From contig JAJNNX010000001.1 of assembly GCA_023159155.1 (NCBI GenBank), forward strand, positions 2,666,001 to 2,730,000: DNA of 64,000 nucleotides, in the 5' to 3' direction. Made by a program: the position numbers and the translations under genes. The DNA is from Ustulina deusta. Its lineage: Eukaryota > Ascomycota > Sordariomycetes > Xylariales > Xylariaceae. A model generated the notes under the pieces. It searched no databases, was not told where the DNA came from, and saw only the letters and a program-made list of their open reading frames with translations. Shown here piece by piece: positions 1 through 9,550 of this stretch (position 1 is the stretch's first letter; each line of letters opens with the position of its first letter).

Positions 1-504
1 CAGGCCATCGTCATTGACTCCGACTCCAAGTCCGAAGAGAGTAACCAGAGTGATCAGGACCACGACGAACAACAGCCCAGCGACGGGCCCGTCCAGGACG
101 CCACTAGCGTGCCCGGAACCCAGCCAGAACCCAGCGACGTGGTAGACGACGGCATCTCGCAATCCCGTGACGAATCCGACCAGGAGGAGCACAACGAGGC
201 CGAGTACCCCGAGGTTGAAGACGATTACTACACCTACGACGGCAGCGTGAATGTCGAAGAAGAAGAAGAAGAAGAAGAAGACGAAGAAGAAGAAGCGCAC
301 GATGTCTCGGCCGCGAGATTCGCCCGTGCCGCAGCCGAGAATATCTACTACGAGACGAACCGCGGCGTGAGCCTCGTCAACGACAGCCAAGCCGAGCTGA
401 TCGACCTCGCATACAAGAAGCGAGTGGACCTCCGTGCCCGAGCAGAGCGGGAGAGAAGGAGAGATGCCGAGGACGACTCGGTTGGTTCTGTGAGCGACTA
501 CTGA
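1..504 (+). CDS. C-terminal part of an acidic protein, function unknown (5' partial)
   Basis: The reading frame is already open at base 1 and runs without a stop to TGA at 502-504, so this is the last 167 codons of a gene entering from the left. The visible part is hydrophilic and very acidic, with many D/E/S/Q residues, then a run of glutamate codons around 256-297 written largely as a GAA/GAG trinucleotide repeat. It ends in a more ordered, helical-looking tail (FARAAAENIYY, then AYKKRVDLRARAERERRR). I do not recognise a domain. Acidic stretches followed by a basic helix are common in nuclear proteins, but that is only a resemblance. The in-frame GTG near 109 is not a start; the true start lies outside the window. 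Confidence 0.7.
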   Translation, partial: QAIVIDSDSKSEESNQSDQDHDEQQPSDGPVQDATSVPGTQPEPSDVVDDGISQSRDESDQEEHNEAEYPEVEDDYYTYDGSVNVEEEEEEEEDEEEEAHDVSAARFARAAAENIYYETNRGVSLVNDSQAELIDLAYKKRVDLRARAERERRRDAEDDSVGSVSDY

Positions 505-1343
505 CTGATCAGGCAAGTTGGTCCGCGGAACGAAACGACGGATGTCACGGTTCGCTTTCGACAGCCTGCCTTGTTGCAGGTTGGGAGAGTGGATCTGTCT
601 GGGGAGCGATAGATAAGTAGGTTCGTGGCGCGCGGGATAGAATGTTGAACAGCGGACTGACTGGATGAAGTCTGCGCGAGTTCGAATTCGGATATCCCGC
701 TTTGTCTTTTTTTTCGTAGCTCGCGATCAGCGATGGTCTCTCAGGTAAGCGAGGACGTGGTTATGGAGTTGTGTGCTGCTGGAGATTATCTGCTGGTGCC
801 TGTAAGGCATCTCCCTAGCTGACGCGATGCGATGCGATGCACTAGAAGTCGATATTCGAGATTTCTACCGGTTTCTTTTCTATATAACCTACTCTACCCT
901 ATACCCTTAGGTTATATAGGTTGGCAGATAACCTTCAACGAAGATTTAATGAATATTTCATGCCTACTCGACAAGAGTGCACTTAAGTAGGGCTGATGGC
1001 TGTACCTATGCTTAGCCAGCATGGTGATTCAAGAAAGGAGAAGGGAGGACAGAAGGATCACCGCAAACCGTAGCTTCGTGCTCGTAGATTGTCATTTCGA
1101 CCGAAACAATTTACTCACAACCGTACCAACCAAGACGCGGCGGGCCATATGTAATCATACAATGTCGACGTACATTCATCTCGTCAGTCGTGAGTCATCT
1201 CGCCGTTCTAACACATTACATGCTAACCTAACACACTTTGTCGTTTGTGTCCCTTTCTTTTGTTCTCACAGGGCACTTCCAATGATTTGTGCCATATTTG
1301 GGCCGTGTCCCCCAAAATCTGACCGGGTTTGCCAGTCCTCCAA
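505..1343. other. Spacer between convergent gene ends, no gene seen
   Basis: About 840 bp between the stop of the acidic protein and the stop of USE1, so it should hold two 3' UTRs. There is a short GATGC tandem run near 822-840 and AT-rich text near 880-960. ORFs running in from 1021 on the plus strand overlap USE1 in antisense and look like shadows. Confidence 0.6.
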
Positions 1344-2521
1344 TCAAAATCTGAGCTTCGGGAACACGAAGACCAGCAACAATGCAAAAACGGCAAGCCC
1401 CGCGATCCACGCATATAGCAGCATACGGCCCCACCAACCCTTACCCTCGGTGAGGCGGCGGAGGTTCCCCATGCGGCCCGCGACGCCCTCAAGCCCTCGC
1501 TCGTTGCGGTCGAGCCCCTTGCCTGTGCCCTCTAGCACGTCCTGGTCCTCGCGCAGGGCCGACGAGAAGGCGTGTGTGGACGCCTTCAACGCCTTCGCCA
1601 TCGAGACCATGGACTGAGTCAGCTTGTCCTGCTCCGCACGGTGGTGGTCAAGTATTGCCTCGGCCGTCGCGGTTGTTGTGGCTGTGGTTGTAGACGAGGC
1701 TGCGGCGGCACCGAGAAGTTGGGATCGTAGGGCGCTGGTTGTTGCTGTGTCTGTGGCGGGCGTTTGCTGGGTGGCCGCTGCGCTTCCGCGCGGACGGAGT
1801 GTGGGTGATGTGGTTATGCCTGTAGCTCGCGGCTCTGGAGGTTGTGATAGCGACTGTGATTGTGTCGGCGAGGCAGCTGTCGTAGGTGCTGTAGATGTTG
1901 GCCCAGGTTCTGCTCGTCTTGATTCGGGTAGGACGGTGGATTCACCCTCGTAATCCTCCTCTTCGCTCTCTCCATGTTGCCCATCCCCCAACTCGTCACG
2001 CATGTGGTCGGCTGACCTCGAGTCGGAGCTCTGGCTCGGGGTTGGAATGACGTCTCCGAGCAAGTCCTCGCCCTCGTCGCTGTCGTCTTCGTCGCTGTCT
2101 ATGCTGACGTCATCGAGCTCGCGCAATCTCTCGGCGAGCTGTTCGTACAGATCCCGTTTCTGGTTCAGGTCGGCCTGCATCTCCACCCTCTTCGAGTGCA
2201 CCTTGATAGCCAGCGCATCCTGTTCCAGCTTCGTGAGGAGAGTCCGGGCGTACTCGAGGTTCTGTGGTAGTGAAGCGTGGTTAGGGCCAGCCTGCAAGCA
2301 AGCGAGCAACAAGGTTGCCTCTGGGCCGCACTCGGTGCAGTACTTACTATGCCGGCCTTGTTGCGCTCGTGTTCGCTCGTGCGCAGCCTCCGCTCTCGCT
2401 CGGCGTCGGCGTGCAGGATACTCTGTTGCAGGCGGCCGAGCAGACGGGTGAGGTCTGTTAGCGAGTCGGGATTGGACACGCTTCTCCGAGGCGTGATGGG
2501 TCCCTGTGTAAGTCGCGCCAT
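1344..2521 (-). CDS. USE1: USE1-type ER SNARE protein
   Basis: Two exons, 2521-2348 and 2261-1344. The 86-nt intron has a GTAAGT donor and CACAG acceptor, in phase 0, and the product is 363 aa. The start at 2521 (MARLTQGPIT) gives the conserved N-terminal helix with LTRLLGRLQQSIL. The second exon has a heptad-rich helix (ARTLLTKLEQDALAIK), a long acidic and Ser/Thr/Gln-rich linker, then a SNARE-like coiled coil (LTQSMVSMAKALKASTHAF, around residue 270) ending in a single C-terminal membrane anchor (LLYAWIAGLAVFALLLVFVF). This tail-anchored layout is that of USE1, which with Sec20, Ufe1 and Sec22 drives fusion of Golgi-derived COPI vesicles at the ER. The linker is longer than in yeast. Reading through the intron gives a spurious longer ORF to 2699. 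Confidence 0.85.
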
Positions 2522-2907
2522 ACGGTATCTTGGCTGAATAACGTATCAGCTTGGGAAGCAGGTTAGCTTTTGTTTTCAGCAAGGAGGGCAATCCCGGATT
2601 CGGTTTGTAGTTGTTGCTGCAGAATGTATGGAATCGTGAACACGACCTCGACTTCTTCGAATGAAACATGGAGGGGCCGATGTTCACACAGCGTCGCACG
2701 CGTCCACCTACTAGGCAGACTAGGTAGTAGACTGGGGAGTTTGGGGTGGATTGGATTCGGTTGGTGGGGCAGCGTCTGTCAATTTATAGGTACTTTACCT
2801 ACCTAGGTACTGAAGGTAGGTTCTAGGTTTTACCACTTTCCTAGCGCACAACAAATTGGGATTAGTGCGCTCGCAGCTTTTGCTCAGGCTCGGCTAAGAA
2901 TAAACAT
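2522..2907. other. USE1 upstream region
   Basis: Promoter-side spacer between USE1 and the kinase gene that ends at 2908. It contains TAGGTACTTTACCTACC around 2790-2806, one of the AGGTA/TACCT palindromes that recur in the spacers of this window. No gene seen. Confidence 0.5.
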
Positions 2908-4103
2908 TTAGATAGACTCATCAACCTCCTCCTGCCACACGCGATGGCTTAATACTCGGTCTATCTTCGTTCTAGCAGCTGGGTCTAGATTTGTTACTCC
3001 AGATATCATATCATATGCCTCAGGCCCAAGATCCACGCCCCACGCAGAGAACCTTATCAAAGGGTTTTGCTTCACTACTTCTTCGCCTGCTCTTGCTCCT
3101 ATTTCTAGAGCGCGACGCCAGTTTTCGTTGGTAACTTGCTTGAGGAGTCCTTCAGGTACAGGCCCAAACATCGAGAAATGTCGAGTTAGGATTTCTTGTT
3201 CTGGCCTAATGTTATGCTTTACAAGCTCTTCGTAATTTTCTATAAGCAAGAAGGGGCCACCACCCAGAGTGAATATGCACTATAGACGGAGTTAGCAGGG
3301 CTTTGTCACGTTAGCTATAGAAAAGCCTACCACAAGCCCAAATGAGAACATGTCCGATGCCTTAGTCACACCCGTTCCAGTCTGCCCTTCTGGGCTTCGC
3401 CACATTGTATTCCCTATTGCATGAGGCGTCTGGAAGACATGTCCATCCTCTAGCTTGCAAGCAATATCAAAATCACCTAGAGCTACGTTGGTAACGTTAT
3501 CGCAAGTCAAATTAACCAAGATATTGTCTGGCTTGATATCTATAGATATATTTATTAGTTATTTAGGTTTATAATATACAAATTTTAGAGAACTTACCAA
3601 TATGGATCCAGTTTTTATTATGAAGCTCTGCTATAGCTTCTGCTACATATCGTAGAATTTTATATCGTTGAGTTGGGGAAAAGTCCGGTTTGTTCTGAAT
3701 TAAGGACAATAGGGTAGTTGTATAATAAGGATAAATAAGAACGCCTTCCTTTTGATTGCAATCGACGTGTATTCGAAGTCGACGGGAGCCCGCAAATTCG
3801 GTCGCAAGGCGAACCGACATATTATAGAATGGCCTAGACACACGCTTGACGGCAAAAGACTGATTCTCTGACCTGAATAATATAATTTAGATAATTCGAC
3901 GAAATAGGAGAAAAGCACACGGAGTTTAAGACATACTCGGCTTTGAAGATGCTGAGATTGTTATCCTCGCGATTGCGCTGGAGCACGTCGCTTTTGACGT
4001 AAACGCGACCGGAATCACCCACAATAGTAGACGCCATTCTACAGCCTGTACGGCAGGTGATCTGGCCAAAAGGTAAGAAACGAGAGAAGTGTCTGAAATT
4101 CAT
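2908..4103 (-). CDS. Fungal serine/threonine protein kinase with DFD instead of DFG
   Basis: Four exons: 4103 (or 4037)-3937, 3872-3598, 3539-3331 and 3279-2908. All introns are 51-64 nt with GT/AG ends, and phases match. The product is 340 aa from the first ATG, or 318 aa from the ATG at 4035-4037 (MASTIVGDSGRVYV), which looks the more natural start. Kinase landmarks: FAVKRV (VAIK lysine), IHIDIKPDNILV (catalytic loop, with HRD changed to HID, joined across intron 2), GDFDIA (metal loop), MWRSPEG (APE region) and DMFSFGLV (DxWxxG region). No clear glycine-rich loop is present. I recall a recurrent filamentous-fungal kinase family of this kind, but its role and substrates are unknown to me. 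Asp, Lys and Asn of the active site are retained, so activity is possible. It lies next to the NLR island. Confidence 0.8.
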
Positions 4104-4228
4104 CGAATAAGGATGGGTTGAGTAGATGATTGAGTGGTAGTTCAGGTTATTTTCATTTTATGTTTGTGAGAACTTTGACGCGCACTACTACCTACTTCTT
4201 GCCGAACAGAACGTTACCATACAGCCAC
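4104..4228. promoter_or_regulatory. Kinase gene upstream region
   Basis: Short AT-rich spacer between the kinase start and the left end of the inverted-repeat element. It presumably carries the kinase promoter; no distinct motif was identified. Confidence 0.3.
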
Positions 4229-4664
4229 CAGGTCGGATTTTTGAACATGACGCTTCCGCTATCTAGACAGGAACCTAAACCCTTTTAGGAAACCCCCACA
4301 TACATTCGCCCACCTACACATGCCACCAAAAACACTACATATACTACGCTTCTAAAAGTAGCCAGATTAATAAATGTAGCAAGCACAACTATAAAGAATT
4401 GCGTTGGGAAAGGGCCGGACCGTGAGGGACGGCGGCCGAGTTCTCAGAGGTCCAACCCTCCCGGGCGGAGCCCCTCTGGGTAAAAAAAATTGCGAGAACG
4501 TCCTCTACGCGTCGCACGCTATGTAGGTAGACTACGCGAATATATCGCTTAAGTTTGTAGCTTCAATTCTAACCCACGGATAGGCAATATATGTGGGGGT
4601 TTACTTGAAAGGGTTTAGGTTCCTGTCTAGATAGCTGAAGTGACATGTTCGAAAATCCGACCTG
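4229..4664. mobile_element. MITE-like element with long terminal inverted repeats
   Basis: The left arm (about 4229-4305) and the reverse complement of the right arm (about 4588-4664) match over roughly 77 bp with few differences. They share CAGGTCGGATTTT at the tips, CTATCTAGACAGGAACCTAA inside, and AACCCCCACATA at the inner edge. The ~280-bp interior is non-coding, with a GC-rich patch near 4410-4480. At about 436 bp with no ORF, the element fits a miniature inverted-repeat transposable element (MITE). I could not see a convincing target-site duplication, so the exact ends and the superfamily are open. It sits between the kinase and the NLR gene. Confidence 0.7.
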
Positions 4665-6194
4665 CTCTAGCTGCTTTTGTTTGTCAGAGCGACTTCCTAG
4701 GCACTTATACGGTCCTATCGAATCCGGTTTGGAATAAAACGGTCGCTTTCGACTTGATTTGATGCATTTACGGTAATGACTCGTTTTACAGTAATAGTAC
4801 GTCCAGTTATTGAAAGTTATGCAAGTTCGTTTGTTTTGGATTATGCAAAAGCGGGTTCTGCTCAGGCTGGCCTCAGGCTAAAAGCGGCATGGCTCAGGTG
4901 AAATTCCCATTCCGATTCGGGATGGTAAAACCTGTCTCAGAGGTAGCTAAGTACGTGCAACAGACTTAGGGACACTATATTTACCGTACATGGGGTTTTA
5001 GTAGCTTCACGGTACCTAGCCCGATAAGTCAAGTGCACGCAAACAATAGGATCGTTCCGCAACATGTTAGAAGCACCTCGACACACAACTATCTGTTAAT
5101 ATAAATCCACCGGCTCGCCGCTGTCCGTCAGAGAGGGGTTAGGATAATTCTATGCGTGCCCTGGATATCTGCGCCCAAATTGGTGCAACATCGATGTACA
5201 AGGTTGTTTTGAGCAATTGAATCGAGAGTTGGCACCGATGAGAAAGAGTTTCTCTGTTATATAAGTGTCTCACGAACTTTGCAAAAACCACAGGAAAGCG
5301 TAGTAGCGAGACGACGATCTAATAATTCATAACTCCCTACCTGGTTGATTTTACGTTTGTCTGCTGTCCGGTTATAAGTGAGGCGTTTAATTCTAAGTGG
5401 ACTGCGGGTGTTGTATATCTATGCTTCCTATAGAAAAGTCATGGTTGGAACAGAGCAGGAGAGAGACTGATCGTTAGATTCTAAAAAGGGTTGGCGCATT
5501 TTATATTCATCAAGGAGAAGAATGGATAGGAGAGAAGGAAATATTGATAGATTGTTGGGAAGCAACCTTGGAAATGGCCGTTTCATGGTTTTCTAGCCTT
5601 TCAGAACCCAACGCCCTGTAGACCAACCTATCTAGAAGACAGACCGTTGGCATATGCCATTGAGGCTAAGTATGTTTGCGTACAGCCAAGTGTACGGTGG
5701 TACAGTTGCTATACCCATTTCCTCTTGTCCGCTTTCCGTCAAAATGGTCTTGCTGGAGATGGCGTCTGTCCTACACAAACGCAATGGTATCTCCCATCGT
5801 TTGAACCTAATATGAGCAGCTACCTACGAAGTGCAAATATCGCACGAAGAAGCCGGTCTTACCATCTCGCTGCAGGCGGGTCTCGCCGTCGCCCGACCAA
5901 TCGGCGTTCTATATTACCTTAGTCCTCGTTACGACGTGAGGGTGGCTTGTCGCCAGGCTGAAAGGCAGAAAATGTGCCACCTGCATTCACAATCCCCGCC
6001 GGTTGCTCAGATGGGACTCGTCCTCCCTCTAAGAAATCTGCTCGTTTTTATCATTGCCATCGACATCCGACCAACCGAGAGTTTGATGTATGAGCTCGTA
6101 AATCACTCTCCTACCACAGCCAACGGCCCAGTATCAGTTAGATCAGGAGGACAGGCCTCCATTACAGTGCCATTCGACGCAGTCAAGGTCAGAT
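4665..6194. other. Spacer upstream of the NLR gene
   Basis: About 1.5 kb without a convincing gene. It holds repeat copy A (4864-4909) and a TATA-like TTATATAAG near 5258. Short ORFs (5647-5922, 5831-6211) have no recognisable domain and no family-like composition. The start of the NLR promoter should be in here. Confidence 0.45.
4864..4909 (+). repeat. Copy A of a diverged direct repeat flanking the NLR gene
   Basis: Centred on TAAAAGCGGCATGGCT and ending GAAATTCCCA; it pairs with 10981-11025 in the same orientation at roughly 80% identity by eye. Weaker similarity continues outward (AAAACCTGTCTCAG at 4927 against AAAACCTAGTTTCAG at 11106). It is probably a fragment of an old mobile element. 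Confidence 0.55.
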
Positions 6195-9100
6195 ATGTAC
6201 TCCGAAGATGAGCGGCAAGAAAATCCTGCACCTGGATGGAACAAGCGGCCTCCCGATGAAGACCATTTGGCACCGACCGAGTCAAAACGAAGAAAGCCTG
6301 ACTGCGAACCCGGCGATGGGGACTCAAGTCGAACAGGCTTTACAGCGAATGACTATACTGTTGGTTGGATCTGTGCTCTTCATATTGAAATGGCGGCCGC
6401 AAAGTGTATGCTGCACGATATCCACGAGAATCTAGGGAAGAGCCCGGACGACAGCAACACGTATATATTTGGCAGTCTTGGCCACCACAATATTGTCGTT
6501 GCGTGTCTACCAGCGGTTGGATACGGCACAAACAATGCAGCTATCGTGGCGAGCAATATGCACCGGACTTTCCCCTCCTTACGAATATTCCTCATGGTTG
6601 GGATTGGCGGTGGTGCCCCCGGGAAAGTTGACATACGACTCGGCGACGTCGTGGTCAGCACAGGGGTGATCCAGTACGACATAGGCAAGACTATTCAGCA
6701 GGGCCACTTCCAAGCAACAGGTATCACACGCCAGCCTTTACCAACACTCATGACAGCTATTTCAGTACTACGAGCACATCATGAATCAGAACCCTCGAAG
6801 ATTCCCGTCATTCTTTCTCAAATGCGGGAGCGGTACCCCTCTATGAGACAATACACCGATCGTGAGGTACTCCAAGACCTGCTATTCGATGGTGCCTACG
6901 ATCACGCCGAGTTGATTGAAAGTTGCGATGACTGCGATAGATCAAGGTTGGTATGCCGGCCTTCCCGGAGTGACAATAACCCGATGATTCATTACGGAAT
7001 TATCGCGTCTGGAAACCAAGTTATGAGACACGCTAAGACAAGGGACCGGCTAGCCCAAGAATTCAACGCCATTTGCTTTGAGATGGAGGCGGCTGGCCTG
7101 ATGGATAACGTTCAATGCCTAGTTATTCATGCCTAGTTATTCGCGGCATCTGCGACTACTCAGATTCTCACAAGAGTAAAGAATGGCAGAAATATGCATC
7201 TGCCACCGCAGCGGCATACGCGAAGGAGCTTCTCTCGATCATACCTACGACAAGAATGCAAGCAACCCCCAATAGTATGTATACCCCATCGTGGATGAGT
7301 TTAGGCTTTGCTGACATACGAACAGGAGAAGAGATCCGAGAGCACCGGCGACTTCTAATGGATTCATTATCGTTTGAGAAGATTGACGCTCGACATGCAA
7401 ATATCAGGTCCGCCTATGGCAAGACATGCGCTTGGTTACTAAGCCATCCCGACTACATAGGATGGTTAACTCCCGCCGAATATCCTCAGCATCATGGACT
7501 CCTGTGGATTCATGGAAAACCTGGCGCTGGAAAGTCAACCTTGATGAAGTATATCTATACACGTGCACTAGAGAACACGGGCACCACTATCTCATTCTTT
7601 TTCAATGCTAGAGGAGACAATTTGGAGAAGTCGACAGAAGGAATGTACCGTTCATTACTCCTCCAACTGTTTGAAAAGCTGCCGGACCTCCAAGAAGTGC
7701 TTGATGCAGCTGGCCACCTTGGTCAAGGTCATAATGGTGATGGCTCATGGCAGATTGATGTCCTCCAGCGCCTTTTTTCTGCTGCCATGGTTAAAATTGG
7801 ACGGCGGCGAGTAACGTGCTTCATTGACGCCCTGGACGAATGTAGCGAATCTCAAGTTCGGGAGATGGTTGAATACTTCGAACAGCTTGGACAATCTGCT
7901 CTTGAAACTGAAGGAAACCTTTATATCTGCTTTTCGAGCCGCCACTATCCAACCATCTGTATTCAGAATGGACGGACATTAACATTAGAAGATCAATCCG
8001 GTCACAGCCAAGACTTGGAAAAGTACGTTCGAAGCAAGCTTCAAGCGGGAAAAGGCAAAGACGTCCAGTCTGTCAGAACTGAGCTCCTACAAAAGGCAGC
8101 TGGCGTTTTTATGTGGATTGTTCTGGTTGTTAATATTCTGAACAAAGAATTCCAAGATGGCCGTATTTTTGCAGTGAGGAAACGACTTCAAGAAACACCT
8201 GCCGAACTGAGCGCACTATTCAGAGATATTCTGAAGCGAGATAATGAAAACATAGCCGACCTCTTGCTGTGTATTCAATGGATACTTTACGCGAAAAGGC
8301 CGTTGAAACCAGAAGAATTTTACTATGCAGTAGTCGCTGGACTGGATCTAGAATGCGAAAACCTAACTGAATGGAATCCTCAACATACCACAACAGACGA
8401 CATGAAGCGATTCGTCTCAAGCTCATCTAAAGGGCTCGCCGAGGTCACAAAATCGAAGGCTGGGACTGTTCAGTTCATCCACGAGTCTGTGCGAGATTTC
8501 CTCTTGAAGGACGGAGGGATTCGTGACTTGTGGCCTGATCTGGAGAAAGATTTCCAAAGTCACAGTCATAATCAACTAAAGGGGTGCTGTTACGCTTATA
8601 TGAAAACAGACATATCCGAATATGTTTCCTTTGACCAACATCTCCCGACAGCATCTTCCAACAGCGCAAAAGCCTTACGACAACAGGTGTCAAAAAAGTT
8701 CCCTTTCCTGGAATATGCGACCCACCAGGTACTCTACCATGCTAACGCTGCTGCAATTGAATTACCTCAAGACGATTTTCTAAAGACCTTTGATCTCCAA
8801 GCCTGGATTAATTTGGATAACTTATTCGAGAAATTTGAAATCCGCCGTCACACATTATCTGCAAGTCTGCCGTATATTCTTGCGGAGAACAACTTCGCCA
8901 GCCTCATTAACAGTATGCTTTGCTACGACTCGAAGGTCCATATTAATGGGGAGCGATACGGATATCCCCTATTCGCTGCTCTCGCGAATGGGCATCGAGA
9001 AGCGGTCGGGGCTCTCTTGCAGTTGGACAAAACGGCACTTAGTGAAAGCGGCATTATTATGCAACTGGATTACGGACGGGATTTCGAACCTCTTAAGGGA

Positions 9101-9481
9101 CAGACACCGCTATCATGGGCTGCTAAGAACGGACATAGAGAGGTCGTACAGCTGCTGCTTAGCCAAGGTACCAACATTGAGTCAAAAGATAGGTTTAGCC
9201 GAACGCCGTTATTATGGGCTGCTCAGAACAGATATACAGAAGTTATACGGCTACTGCTGAGCCAAGGTGCCGACCTCGAGTCAAAAGATAGTTCTAGCCA
9301 AACGCCGCTATTATGGGCTGCTCAGAACGGACATACAGAAGTTGTACGGCTACTGCTTAGCCAAGGTGCCGACCTTGAGTCAAAAGATAGTTCTAGCCAA
9401 ACGCCGCTATTATGGGCTGCTGAGAAGGGGTATGAAGAGGTTGTACAGTTGTTGCTTACCTATGGCACCCGTTTTGAATGA
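6195..9481 (+). pseudogene. PNP-NACHT-ankyrin NLR-like gene, frameshifted by a 14-bp tandem duplication
   Basis: Two overlapping ORFs (6195-7136 and 7115-9481) form one NLR-type gene. The first has a nucleoside-phosphorylase-like (PNP_UDP_1) sensor domain: DYTVGWICALHIEMAAAK, VGIGGGAPG, GDVVVSTG, FEMEAAGLMDN. The second completes that domain (CLVIRGICDYSDSHK), then has a NACHT NTPase with Walker A GKPGAGKST near 7513 and Walker B CFIDALDE near 7820, a helical linker, and four 33-residue ankyrin repeats from 9104. The frame is broken by a perfect duplication of TGCCTAGTTATTC in 7116-7142; with one copy, the PNP domain reads straight through. The second ORF has its own ATG at 7115, so two separate polypeptides are possible. 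The ankyrin array also stops early (TGA at 9479). Known relatives act in allorecognition and immunity as nucleotide-switched sensors. It is either a recent null allele, a split gene, or an assembly error. Confidence 0.85.
7116..7142 (+). repeat. 14-bp tandem duplication inside the NLR gene
   Basis: TGCCTAGTTATTCA at 7116-7129 is followed directly by TGCCTAGTTATTC at 7130-7142. The +14 insertion shifts the frame and creates a TAG at 7134-7136. Both copies encode CLVI in their respective frames, so the original sequence is plain. Confidence 0.95.
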
Positions 9482-9550
9482 AAGGGTCTTGGCTAGACAC
9501 CGCTATCGCTGGCTACTAACAACATTGAAGAGGATATATATACCTTTGTT
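9104..9550 (+). repeat. 99-bp ankyrin-coding tandem repeats, last unit decayed
   Basis: Units start at 9104, 9203, 9302 and 9401, exactly 99 bp (33 codons) apart. The second and third differ at only about 7 positions. A fifth unit begins at about 9497 (ACACCGCTATC, encoding TPLSLATN) after a 3-bp shortening, but is cut off by in-frame TGA (9479-9481) and TAG (9494-9496). The near identity of inner units indicates recent unequal exchange or gene conversion, as is usual for repeat arrays of fungal NLRs. Confidence 0.85.

Noticed and set aside
5831..6211. 126-codon ORF upstream of the NLR gene
   Set aside because: No domain, no splice link to the PNP domain, and overlaps the likely NLR start.
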